Origin: Idiomarina sp. MD25a
GTDB taxonomy: Bacteria; Pseudomonadota; Gammaproteobacteria; Enterobacterales; Alteromonadaceae
Direction: 5' to 3'
Length of the DNA stretch: 64,000 nt
Assembly: GCF_001870515.1 (NCBI RefSeq)
Contig: NZ_MDGT01000002.1
Span: 434,066 to 498,065, forward strand
The first letter of the stretch is position 1. Each line of letters begins with the position of its first letter. Below are positions 44,583 to 53,128 of the stretch, piece by piece. Made by a program: the position numbers and the translations under genes. A model generated the notes under the pieces. That model was not told the origin of the DNA, ran no database searches, and was given only the letters and a program-made list of their open reading frames with translations.

Positions 44583-44613
44583 CAGCCGCCTGCGATGAAG
44601 ACGCAAGCGGCTG
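44583..44613. terminator. Stem-loop between the Xre and MDR reductase genes
   Basis: CAGCCGC and GCGGCTG pair, extended by TGCG/CGCA after one mismatch, in the 45-base gap between convergent genes. No T-run follows on either strand, so termination is likely but weakly supported. Confidence 0.45.
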
Positions 44614-44618
44614 AACTA

Positions 44619-45617
44619 TTATAGTTTGACCAGTAATTTACCCTGGTTCTCACCACTTAGAAACATGTTAAGTCCTTCAATCGCAGACTCTAAGCCTTCA
44701 AGCACGTGAGCCCGATATTTGATATCGCCATTTGTCACGTAAGGCGTTAATTGTTTCAGTAAGGTCGGGATTTGATCAAAATGGTCAGGCATCGTGAAGC
44801 CCTTAATTGTCAGTCGCTTCTTAATGATTGGAATCCAGCTCGGTCCAGGGCTTGGTTGCTCTTTATCGTAATCCGCAATCATGCCACAGACAACAATGCG
44901 TCCATGTGCATTCATACGTCCCATGACCGCATGTTGAATCGGACCGCCGGTATTCTCAAAATAGAGGTCAATGCCATTAGGGGTTAATTCAGCTAACTTG
45001 GCGGGAATATCATCAGTCTTGTAGTTGACTGCGCCGTCAAACCCAAGTTCGTTAACAATCCACTCTGCTTTTTCGTCTGAACCGACTACGCCAATAACCG
45101 AGAGGCCATCGGCTTTAGCCATTTGACCGACAATCGAGCCGACGGAACCGGCTGCGCCTGTGACTACCAACGTTTCACCTTGTTTGGGTTTCCCCACGTT
45201 TAATAGACCTTGTGTCGCGGTAAGGCCGGGAAGAGCAAACACCGAAAGCACCATTTCATCGGGCGCATCTGTTTGCACTTTATTAATTCCTTGACCATCG
45301 CTGAGCGCATACTCCTGCCAGCCCATCATTCCCATGACACGGTCGCCTTCGGCAAAATCAGGGTGTTTACTTGCAACGACTTCACCGACACCTGAACTGC
45401 GCATCACAGAGCCGAGTTCAACCGGTGGAATATAACTTTCTTTGTCTGGGCTCATCCAGCCAAACATGGCGGGATCCAATGACATGTGGGTTTGTTTAAT
45501 CAGTATTTGACCGTCGTCGACGCTGGGACGATCGAGTTCAACGATCTCGAAAATATCCTTGGAGACAGGACCAGGTTGAGGACGTTTGACTAGTTTAATT
45601 GCTTTATATTGGCTCAT
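44619..45617 (-). CDS. NADP-dependent MDR-family oxidoreductase (zinc-free, CurA/leukotriene B4 reductase-like)
   Basis: A 332-residue cytosolic reductase. The N-terminal GroES-like domain is followed by a Rossmann domain with VTGAAGSVGSIVGQ and the YFENTGG motif typical of 2-alkenal/curcumin reductases. The zinc ligands of true alcohol dehydrogenases are absent. It would reduce alpha,beta-unsaturated carbonyls with NADPH; the natural substrate is not known. ATG 45617 opens with the family start SQYKAIKLVKRP. It is monocistronic. Confidence 0.88.
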   Translation of the reverse strand: MSQYKAIKLVKRPQPGPVSKDIFEIVELDRPSVDDGQILIKQTHMSLDPAMFGWMSPDKESYIPPVELGSVMRSSGVGEVVASKHPDFAEGDRVMGMMGWQEYALSDGQGINKVQTDAPDEMVLSVFALPGLTATQGLLNVGKPKQGETLVVTGAAGSVGSIVGQMAKADGLSVIGVVGSDEKAEWIVNELGFDGAVNYKTDDIPAKLAELTPNGIDLYFENTGGPIQHAVMGRMNAHGRIVVCGMIADYDKEQPSPGPSWIPIIKKRLTIKGFTMPDHFDQIPTLLKQLTPYVTNGDIKYRAHVLEGLESAIEGLNMFLSGENQGKLLVKL

Positions 45618-45737
45618 GAAGCTCCTCGCTACAGGTAAGTGTACTGACGATGCAGATTAACTATGTGCGAAACTTACGAATAGAGCAACTTGAGCGGATC
45701 AGACGGTATAAAAATAAAAGTTGTTAAATTTAAGGAG

Positions 45738-45814
<77 letters not shown>

Positions 45815-45931
45815 ACTGTTTGGGGTTGTCGTGAAGACGGGCGCTATATTATTGATTTGAAGTTAAGCATGCAAGTACTTTTTTACCCGATAGCGTGTGT
45901 TTGCTTGTTAAATCACCAAAGTGTACGAAAT

Positions 45932-46993
45932 TTAACGTCCAGCCTTAAATCCACATGCTTCAAAAAACTGTTGCCAGGGTTGGACGAACGACTTAGTTGC
46001 CTGCGTTAACCGCGCGTCGTAAAGGGCCCATTGATTTATATAGCGTTTAAGCTCAGGTTGCGGCGCTTTCATTGCAAGCGTGTTTAGAGCTTCACTAAAG
46101 CGTTGATACTGGCGTTGTAAATCCGCTAAGTCGCCTTGTGTTTGTTTGATAAAAACTGAAATAAAGGCGCTATGTAAACGGTGAGCGCGTTCTGGCACAC
46201 CTTTCGATAAACACCCCGCAGGCTGAGCAATGTTATCGATTTGCTCGTAAAATTGCGCGAGTAGAACAGAAGACTCAGCGACGCTTCGCATCAGTTGGGG
46301 CAAGTAGTTTTCTTGCGCCAAAACTTTTAAGTGCTGATTCAGATCAACAGCTGTATTTGGCTCCTCAAGCCATGAAGTGACCGCATTCAAGGCACTTATA
46401 CTGTGACTAAACTCAGTGTCGGAAATTGTTACTAATGGCGTTGCAGCCATCGTTAGCGCATGTCTGAATCCTTTGTCCGTTGCAAACGCGCGTGCCAGAC
46501 GAGCAGACGTTGTGTCGCTGAGTTGCTGCGCAGCGGTAATGAGCTCAGCTGCAAAAGCTTCTGACTTCGGTGACTTAGCACATTGTCTGAGCGCTTTAAT
46601 GAGGCTTTGATCATCTTGAAAACGAGAGAATCCATCATCAAGGCGACCTAATGCACTGTTACGCTCAGCAATGAGCTGCCCAGCACGACAATGATTCAGT
46701 TGTAGCGCTGTTAAAAAGCTCATGGTGGGTGTCGATGCCGTCGGCTTGAGGACGCGAACGTCAGGTAACTGTGGCGGTCGGGGCTCGAATGTGAGCGGCG
46801 TTAATTCAATATCTAAGGTAAAGGCTACGCGCTCGTGTAGATCGTGCAAACTGGATACAGTCGAGGGCTGCGAACAACCTACCAACGAAACTAATAAAAT
46901 TGCCACTGTCCATGCGTTGACACAACGCTTTGGCTGGAGTCGCGTAAATAAAAGCTTTAAACTGGTCAGTATTGTGTTGTCAACTAAGGACAT
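45932..46993 (-). CDS. DUF3080 lipoprotein of unknown function
   Basis: A 353-residue protein. A lipobox LVGC lies at about residues 37-40 after a hydrophobic segment, making it a probable lipoprotein; the mature part is helical, with two internal cysteines. It resembles the DUF3080 family of Alteromonadales. The only reasonable start, ATG 46993, is 7 bases from the divergent ribE start and has no clear ribosome site, so the n-region of the signal is unusually long (about 25 residues). The true start or a misassigned one deserves a check. The function is unknown. Confidence 0.75.
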   Translation of the reverse strand: MSLVDNTILTSLKLLFTRLQPKRCVNAWTVAILLVSLVGCSQPSTVSSLHDLHERVAFTLDIELTPLTFEPRPPQLPDVRVLKPTASTPTMSFLTALQLNHCRAGQLIAERNSALGRLDDGFSRFQDDQSLIKALRQCAKSPKSEAFAAELITAAQQLSDTTSARLARAFATDKGFRHALTMAATPLVTISDTEFSHSISALNAVTSWLEEPNTAVDLNQHLKVLAQENYLPQLMRSVAESSVLLAQFYEQIDNIAQPAGCLSKGVPERAHRLHSAFISVFIKQTQGDLADLQRQYQRFSEALNTLAMKAPQPELKRYINQWALYDARLTQATKSFVQPWQQFFEACGFKAGR

Positions 46994-47000
46994 AAGCTAA

Positions 47001-47612
47001 ATGTTCACAGGTATTGTTCAAACCAAAGCCAACGTGGAATCGCTGACTGATAAAAGCGATTTTCGTCATTTGACCGTCTCAGTTGAGCCGCACCATCTTG
47101 ATGGCGTTCAACTGGGGGCCAGTATAGCGATAAACGGTGTTTGCTTAACAGTGGTTCACTTTGATGAGACACAGGTTTCATTTGATGTGATCGATGAAAC
47201 GCTGCGGCTGACTAACCTAGGCGAACTGAAAGTAGGCTCGGAGGTTAACTTCGAACGCTCGTTGCGGGTCGGTGATGAAATTGGCGGTCACTACGTATCA
47301 GGGCATATTCATTGCACCGCTTCGATCCTTGATGTTGAAGTCAGTGAACATAATTGGTCAGCTTGGTTGTCGTTACCGCAAGCTCAAGTGCCTTATTTGT
47401 TCGCGAAGGGCTTTATTGCCGTCAATGGTGCGAGCTTGACGGTTGGGCAGGTAAAGGGTAATCAGTTTAGTCTGCACCTTATTCCCGAAACATTGCGCTT
47501 AACGAACTTGGCTGAACTAAAGCCAGGCGATAATGTGAACATTGAGATGGACCAACAAACTATCACGACTGTCACAACGGTGGAACGCGTCCTTGCCGCA
47601 CGCGGTCAATAG
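47001..47612 (+). CDS. ribE: Riboflavin synthase alpha subunit
   Basis: A 203-residue enzyme that dismutates two 6,7-dimethyl-8-ribityllumazine molecules to riboflavin and the pyrimidine by-product. The N-terminal MFTGIVQ and the internal duplication of the lumazine-binding domain are clear, with G-x-S-(I/L)-x-(I/V)-NG-x-(C/S)-L-T-V in each half. The other rib genes are not adjacent, so this is a standalone copy. AAGGA lies 10 bases before ATG 47001. No FMN riboswitch was seen ahead of it, and none would fit in the 7-base gap to the divergent gene. Confidence 0.95.
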   Translation: MFTGIVQTKANVESLTDKSDFRHLTVSVEPHHLDGVQLGASIAINGVCLTVVHFDETQVSFDVIDETLRLTNLGELKVGSEVNFERSLRVGDEIGGHYVSGHIHCTASILDVEVSEHNWSAWLSLPQAQVPYLFAKGFIAVNGASLTVGQVKGNQFSLHLIPETLRLTNLAELKPGDNVNIEMDQQTITTVTTVERVLAARGQ

Positions 47613-47815
47613 AATTGTTCATCGTTGCCGTCAACCTTTAAACGAGTTTGCGCATTAATGGGGTCGACGGTGAGTTGGATATGAATCAGGTCACCGCAGG
47701 CTGAACATTCTTCTTGGTAATCCTGATCGCCGTTACTGCTATCTACACCGAGCTGCGTCGTATGCCCGCAGTGGGGGCAACGGATGATTGCATTGGTCAG
47801 GTCTTCCTCGTGCAT
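47606..47815 (-). CDS. CPXCG-motif cysteine-rich protein
   Basis: A 69-residue zinc-ribbon-like protein with CPHCGH near the N-terminus and CSACGD about 26 residues later. Family members are small conserved gammaproteobacterial proteins of unknown function. ATG 47815 is used; a GTG 9 bases upstream would add three residues. The 3' end overlaps the convergent ribE end by 7 bases. Confidence 0.85.
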   Translation of the reverse strand: MHEEDLTNAIIRCPHCGHTTQLGVDSSNGDQDYQEECSACGDLIHIQLTVDPINAQTRLKVDGNDEQFY

Positions 47816-47850
47816 AACGGTCACCGTTTGTTTTTTTAGGGTCGCCTTAA

Positions 47851-48735
47851 TTATAGAAATAGAATCGCTATACCACCTAATGAAACCAGTGCGCCGAACA
47901 GCGAACGCACGGTAATCTTTTGTTTTTTCAATAAAGAAATTGGAATTAAAAAAAGTGGTGCAGTGGACAGAAGTGTTTGTGTTAAACCCGGATTAATATG
48001 TGCAATAGATAGCTGCTGTAACCAAATCGCTAAAAAGGTCCCAAAAAAGATAGCACCCAGCAGTGGCATCGGATTAATGGCTCGGCACTGGCAAAAAATG
48101 GCTTGAAAAGCGTGGCGTTGTGATATTCCAACAATCAGCGCTAATAGAATAGAACCGGCGGCAAGGCGAATAAATGCCGCACTGAGCGGATCAATGACAT
48201 CATTTTGTAATACCGAAAAAGCCATTACCAGCCCAGTTGCTTGACAGAGCGCAGCACCACAGCCAAACAGGATTCCGCTGATGGATAGCGACGGCTGCTG
48301 ATTAGGCGCACGTTCGGTGACGACCAACAAAACACCCAACAAAGTCACGAACGCACCGATAATTTCGATACCTGAAAGACCGTCGTTTAAAAATAACCAA
48401 GCCATAAACGCAGCTAGAGGCGGCGCTAAGTATTCGAGTAGCATGGCGTGCCAAGGGCCCAAACGGCGCAATGCGGCAAAATGGCAGCTGTCGCCTACGG
48501 TAATACCAATTACTCCGCTGAGGGCGAGTAACCAGAGCCCTGCACTAAATACCAACGGTGCGCCAAACAGGGCACTCATACCGAATAGCAACGGACTGGC
48601 AATTGCGCCTTTGATGAGATTCATTTGTAACGCCGAAAAGTGTGCACCGGCGCGATGATAAAGTATCGAAGCCACTGCCCAAAAAGCGGCTGCTGTTAAC
48701 GCTGCTAGCTGCCCCCAAACACTCGCTAGATCCAT
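47851..48735 (-). CDS. EamA/DMT-family transporter
   Basis: A 294-residue inner-membrane protein with ten predicted helices arranged as two EamA repeats (drug/metabolite transporter superfamily). Each repeat ends in a conserved Gly-rich helix, here ALSGVIGITVGDSCHFAAL in the first half. The substrate is unknown; relatives export amino acids or metabolites. AAGGG 6 bases before ATG 48735 supports the start. It is transcribed divergently from thrS. Confidence 0.88.
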   Translation of the reverse strand: MDLASVWGQLAALTAAAFWAVASILYHRAGAHFSALQMNLIKGAIASPLLFGMSALFGAPLVFSAGLWLLALSGVIGITVGDSCHFAALRRLGPWHAMLLEYLAPPLAAFMAWLFLNDGLSGIEIIGAFVTLLGVLLVVTERAPNQQPSLSISGILFGCGAALCQATGLVMAFSVLQNDVIDPLSAAFIRLAAGSILLALIVGISQRHAFQAIFCQCRAINPMPLLGAIFFGTFLAIWLQQLSIAHINPGLTQTLLSTAPLFLIPISLLKKQKITVRSLFGALVSLGGIAILFL

Positions 48736-48744
48736 GTGTTACCC

Positions 48745-48773
48745 TTGCTCTCACAAAAAGCCTGCATTATAGT
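48745..48773 (+). promoter_or_regulatory. Predicted thrS promoter
   Basis: TTGCTC (48745-48750) and TATAGT (48768-48773) are spaced exactly 17 bases apart. Transcription would start near 48780, so that the first leader hairpin stands at the 5' end of the thrS mRNA. Confidence 0.6.
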
Positions 48774-48777
48774 GTGG

Positions 48778-48806
48778 GTTTACGTTCGATGGTACCGAAC
48801 GTAAAC
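48778..48806 (+). promoter_or_regulatory. thrS leader stem-loop 1, tRNA-Thr anticodon-arm mimic
   Basis: A perfect 11-bp stem (GTTTACGTTCG with CGAACGTAAAC) closes a 7-nt loop ATGGTAC. In tRNA numbering this gives U33, G34-G35-U36 (the anticodon GGU of tRNA-Thr) and A37. It corresponds in position to the distal operator domain of the Escherichia coli thrS leader, which ThrRS binds to repress its own translation. Confidence 0.7.
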
Positions 48807-48845
48807 AATTTCGTATGGTTCGACAAAGAATCGATGTTAGCGCAT

Positions 48846-48866
48846 GTGGCACTTGGTAGGTGTCAC
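48846..48866 (+). promoter_or_regulatory. thrS leader stem-loop 2, tRNA-Thr anticodon-arm mimic next to the ribosome site
   Basis: GTGGCAC and GTGTCAC pair (7 bp, one G-U) around a 7-nt loop TTGGTAG that again gives U33, anticodon GGU and A37. The stem ends 9 bases before the AAGGA Shine-Dalgarno (48876-48880), so ThrRS bound here would block ribosome entry, as domain 2 does in Escherichia coli. Confidence 0.7.
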
Positions 48867-48886
48867 CACTGTAGAAAGGAAGTTTC

Positions 48887-50803
48887 ATGCCTGTAATCAC
48901 TCTCCCTGACGGTAGTCAACGCGAATTTGATCAACCTGTATCCATTATGGATGTGGCTCAAGATATTGGTGCTGGCTTAGCTAAAGCCACCGTGGCAGGT
49001 CGTATTGACGGGGAACTCGTCGATGCCTGTGAAATGATTGAGCACGATGCGCGTATTGAGATCGTGACACCGAAAGATGATGACGGTGTACATATTATTC
49101 GTCATTCCTGTGCTCACTTATTAGGCCATGCGTTTAAGCAATTATGGCCGGACGCAAAAATGGCGATAGGTCCAGTCATCGATAATGGCTTCTATTACGA
49201 TGTTGACGTTGATCACACTTTAACGCAGGACGATCTCGATAAACTTGAACAACGCATGAAAGAACTCGCGAAAACCGAGTATCAGGTCATCAAGAAGAAA
49301 GTCAGCTGGCAAGAAGCGCGTGAAACGTTTGTAGAGCGCCATGAACCATACAAAGTCGAAATTCTCGACGAAGATATTCCAACGGATGCTAAGCCTGGTC
49401 TTTACCACCACGAAGAATACATTGATATGTGCCGTGGACCACACGTGCCAACGATGAAATTCTGCCAACATTTTAAAGTGATGAAAATGGCGGGCGCATA
49501 CTGGCGTGGTAACTCAGATAACAAGATGTTGCAACGTGTGTACGGTACTGCGTGGGCGGATAAAAAACAGTTAAAAGCGTATTTGCAACGTTTAGAAGAG
49601 GCCGAAAAACGCGACCACCGTAAAATTGGTAAGGCGCAAGACCTGTTCCATTGGCAAGAAGAAGCGCCAGGCATGGTATTTTGGCATCATAATGGCTGGA
49701 CCATTTTCCGCGAACTCGAAGACTTTGTGCGTGAGAAACTACGCGAATACCAATACCAAGAAGTTAAAGGTCCGATGATGATGGACCGTGTATTGTGGGA
49801 AAAGTCGGGTCATTGGGAGAAGTTTTCAGACCTGATGTTTACGACATCATCAGAAAACCGTGAGTACGCGGTAAAACCAATGAACTGCCCAGGTCATGTA
49901 CAGATCTTTAACCAGGGCCTTAAGTCTTATCGTGATTTGCCGTTGCGTATGGCAGAGTTTGGCTCGTGTCATCGTAATGAACCTTCAGGTGCGCTGCACG
50001 GACTGATGCGTGTACGTGGCTTCACACAAGATGATGCGCACGTTTTTTGTACTGAAGATCAGGTGCAAGAAGAAGTCGCTGCGTGCATCAAAATGGTCTA
50101 CGAAACATATGAAACGTTTGGTTTCGATAAGATCGATGTGAAGCTTTCAACACGCCCTGAGAAACGCCTTGGTGATGATGCAACTTGGGATCGTAGTGAA
50201 AAAGCTTTAGCGGATGCCTTGAAAGCACATGATATCGACTTCACCTATCTACCAGGTGAAGGTGCCTTCTACGGTCCTAAAATTGAATTTACTTTGTTCG
50301 ATTGCTTAGGTCGTGCGTGGCAGTGTGGTACAATACAGTTAGATTTCGCCTTACCGGGTCGTTTAAATGCGACTTACGTAGGTGAAGATAACGATCGCCA
50401 TACGCCTGTAATGATTCACCGAGCCATTCTCGGGTCACTTGAACGTTTTATGGGCATTCTTATTGAAGAGTATGCGGGGAATTTCCCGTTGTGGCTTGCA
50501 CCGACGCAAGTTGTGTTGATGAATATTACCGATAATCAACGCGATTACGTCAATAAAGTAGTGAAATCCCTGAATGAAAAGGGAATTCGTGCATCAGCCG
50601 ACTTGAGAAATGAGAAGATAGGCTTTAAAATCCGAGAACACACTTTAAAACGTGTTCCATATTTGCTAGTTGTTGGCGATAAAGAAGTCGAGGCTGGCGA
50701 GGTTGCGGTTCGTACTCGTAGCGGTGAAGACTTAGGTAAGTTTCCGCTCGAACAGTTTGTTGAGCAGTTACAAGCAGAAGTGCGTACACGCAAAATCAAT
50801 TAA
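48887..50803 (+). CDS. thrS: Threonyl-tRNA synthetase
   Basis: A 638-residue class II synthetase charging tRNA-Thr. In order it has an N-terminal TGS domain (1-60), the SAD/editing domain with [14 protein letters not shown] and MCRGPHV, the catalytic core with motif 2 and zinc-site residues ([19 protein letters not shown]), and the anticodon-binding domain (about 535-638). It heads the classic thrS-infC-rpmI-rplT block. AAGGA 6 bases before ATG 48887 sets the start. The leader carries two anticodon-loop mimics, suggesting translational autoregulation. Confidence 0.98.
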   Translation: MPVITLPDGSQREFDQPVSIMDVAQDIGAGLAKATVAGRIDGELVDACEMIEHDARIEIVTPKDDDGVHIIRHSCAHLLGHAFKQLWPDAKMAIGPVIDNGFYYDVDVDHTLTQDDLDKLEQRMKELAKTEYQVIKKKVSWQEARETFVERHEPYKVEILDEDIPTDAKPGLYHHEEYIDMCRGPHVPTMKFCQHFKVMKMAGAYWRGNSDNKMLQRVYGTAWADKKQLKAYLQRLEEAEKRDHRKIGKAQDLFHWQEEAPGMVFWHHNGWTIFRELEDFVREKLREYQYQEVKGPMMMDRVLWEKSGHWEKFSDLMFTTSSENREYAVKPMNCPGHVQIFNQGLKSYRDLPLRMAEFGSCHRNEPSGALHGLMRVRGFTQDDAHVFCTEDQVQEEVAACIKMVYETYETFGFDKIDVKLSTRPEKRLGDDATWDRSEKALADALKAHDIDFTYLPGEGAFYGPKIEFTLFDCLGRAWQCGTIQLDFALPGRLNATYVGEDNDRHTPVMIHRAILGSLERFMGILIEEYAGNFPLWLAPTQVVLMNITDNQRDYVNKVVKSLNEKGIRASADLRNEKIGFKIREHTLKRVPYLLVVGDKEVEAGEVAVRTRSGEDLGKFPLEQFVEQLQAEVRTRKIN

Positions 50804-50823
50804 TTAGTTTGGAGGAATAAACC

Positions 50824-51366
50824 ATTAAAGGCGGAAAAAGAACTCAGAAAAGCGCTGACAAAAATCGTATCAATGACGAAATTCGTGTTAATGAAGTTCG
50901 CTTAATTGGCACGGAAGGTGAACAGATCGGTATTGTAAGTATCAATGAAGCTCTTGAAGCAGCAGAGGATGCTGGTGTTGATTTGGTCGAAATGAGTCCA
51001 AATGCTGAGCCACCTGTCTGCCGCCTTATGGATTACGGTAAGTTTCTCTACGAAAAGAGTAAAGACCAGAAAGAGCAGAAGAAAAAGCAGAAACAGATTC
51101 AGGTTAAGGAAGTCAAATTCCGACCTGGCACAGATGAGGGCGACTACCAGGTAAAACTGCGCAACCTGCGTCGTTTCCTCGAGGGAGGTGACAAAACTAA
51201 AGTCACTATCCGTTTCCGTGGCCGGGAAATGGCACACCAAGAGTTGGGTATTGAGCTGCTAACTCGTATTAAAGACGATTTAGACGAAATCTCAACTGTT
51301 GAGTCGTTCCCTAGAAGGGCCGAAGGTCGCCAGATGATTATGGTTCTGGCACCGGCTAAGAAGTGA
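50824..51366 (+). CDS. infC: Translation initiation factor IF-3, ATT start
   Basis: A 180-residue IF-3 that binds the 30S subunit, checks start-codon pairing and prevents premature 50S joining. The N-domain ([15 protein letters not shown]) and C-domain are complete. Its start is the rare ATT at 50824, preceded by GGAGG 8 bases upstream; starting at the first ATG (50983) would remove the first 53 residues, including most of the N-domain. The AUU start underlies IF-3 autoregulation, since IF-3 discriminates against non-canonical starts. It lies 20 bases after thrS. Confidence 0.95.
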   Translation: MKGGKRTQKSADKNRINDEIRVNEVRLIGTEGEQIGIVSINEALEAAEDAGVDLVEMSPNAEPPVCRLMDYGKFLYEKSKDQKEQKKKQKQIQVKEVKFRPGTDEGDYQVKLRNLRRFLEGGDKTKVTIRFRGREMAHQELGIELLTRIKDDLDEISTVESFPRRAEGRQMIMVLAPAKK

Positions 51367-51381
51367 TTGTGGTACACAAGT

Positions 51382-51401
51382 AGTTCAGCCTCGGTTGAAC
51401 T
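51382..51401 (+). promoter_or_regulatory. Stem-loop in the infC-rpmI spacer
   Basis: AGTTCA and TGAACT form a perfect stem, extended by G-U and C-G pairs. It lies ahead of rpmI, where ribosomal protein L20 represses rpmI-rplT in Escherichia coli, but whether it is part of an L20 site cannot be told from sequence alone. Confidence 0.4.
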
Positions 51402-51443
51402 CACCCTGTCACACTTTTAATCAACAATGCGGAGTTTTATTTC

Positions 51444-51641
51444 ATGCCAAAAATGAAATCAAACAAGGGCGCGTCAAAGCGCTTTAAAAAGACTGCTTCA
51501 GGCGGTTACAAGTGCAAGCAATCTCACTTGCGTCACATTCTGACTAAGAAGACACCTAAGCGTAAGCGTCAGCTTCGCGCGAAGAGCATGGTCCACGAGG
51601 CCGACGTCAAATTAGTCGATCGTATGTTACCATACGCGTAA
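51444..51641 (+). CDS. rpmI: 50S ribosomal protein L35
   Basis: A 65-residue, very basic protein with the L35 start [16 protein letters not shown] and the conserved [16 protein letters not shown] region. It is part of the large ribosomal subunit. GGAG lies 10 bases before ATG 51444. It is cotranscribed with infC and rplT. Confidence 0.97.
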   Translation: MPKMKSNKGASKRFKKTASGGYKCKQSHLRHILTKKTPKRKRQLRAKSMVHEADVKLVDRMLPYA

Positions 51642-51655
51642 GGAGGGATTAGCAA

Positions 51656-52009
51656 ATGGCACGAGTTAAACGTGGTGTGATCGCGCGTGCGCGTCACAAG
51701 AAAGTCCTAAAGCAGGCGAAAGGTTATTATGGTGCTCGTAGTCGCGTATATCGCGTTGCGGTGCAGGCAGTTACTAAAGCAGGTCAATACGCATACCGTG
51801 ACCGTCGCAACAAGAAACGTCAATTCCGTCAATTGTGGATTGTTCGTATCAATGCGGCAGCGCGTCAAAACGGTTTGTCATACAGCCGCTTTATCAACGG
51901 TCTGAAGAAAGCATCGGTAGAAATCGATCGCAAAATCCTTGCCGACATCGCTGTACATGACCAAAGCGGTTTTGCAGCCTTGGTTGAAAAGGCGAAAGGT
52001 GCACTGTAA
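51656..52009 (+). CDS. rplT: 50S ribosomal protein L20
   Basis: A 117-residue basic protein (start [17 protein letters not shown], a clear L20) that binds 23S rRNA early in 50S assembly and represses its own operon in relatives. AAGGAGG precedes ATG 51656. It is followed by a strong terminator and then the pheS-pheT-ihfA unit. Confidence 0.97.
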   Translation: MARVKRGVIARARHKKVLKQAKGYYGARSRVYRVAVQAVTKAGQYAYRDRRNKKRQFRQLWIVRINAAARQNGLSYSRFINGLKKASVEIDRKILADIAVHDQSGFAALVEKAKGAL

Positions 52010-52049
52010 TCGGCAAAAAGGCTTTGCCAAAAACCGATAAACAGATTTA

Positions 52050-52077
52050 AAAGGGAGCCAATTTGGCTCCCTTTTTT
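52050..52077 (+). terminator. Rho-independent terminator after rplT
   Basis: AAAGGGAGCC and GGCTCCCTTT pair around an AATTT loop region and run into T6. A smaller hairpin, GGCAAA/TTTGCC, lies just before it at 52013-52030. No Phe-rich leader peptide was found here, so an E. coli pheM-type attenuator is not evident. Confidence 0.85.
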
Positions 52078-52098
52078 ATGGCTTTTTCGTTAGAATAG

Positions 52099-53115
<1,017 letters not shown>

Positions 53116-53128
53116 GAGGGCGGCGAAC

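Noticed and set aside
48778-48806. The thrS leader inverted repeat as a protein-binding DNA operator
   Set aside because: The loop is exactly 7 nt with the Thr anticodon in register and is repeated in a second hairpin of different stem sequence, which fits an RNA element better than a DNA operator.
51475-51490. AAAGCGCTTTAA in rpmI, resembling the LacI operator core
   Set aside because: It encodes the strongly conserved SKRFKK segment of L35 and lacks the outer operator bases, so codon constraint explains it.
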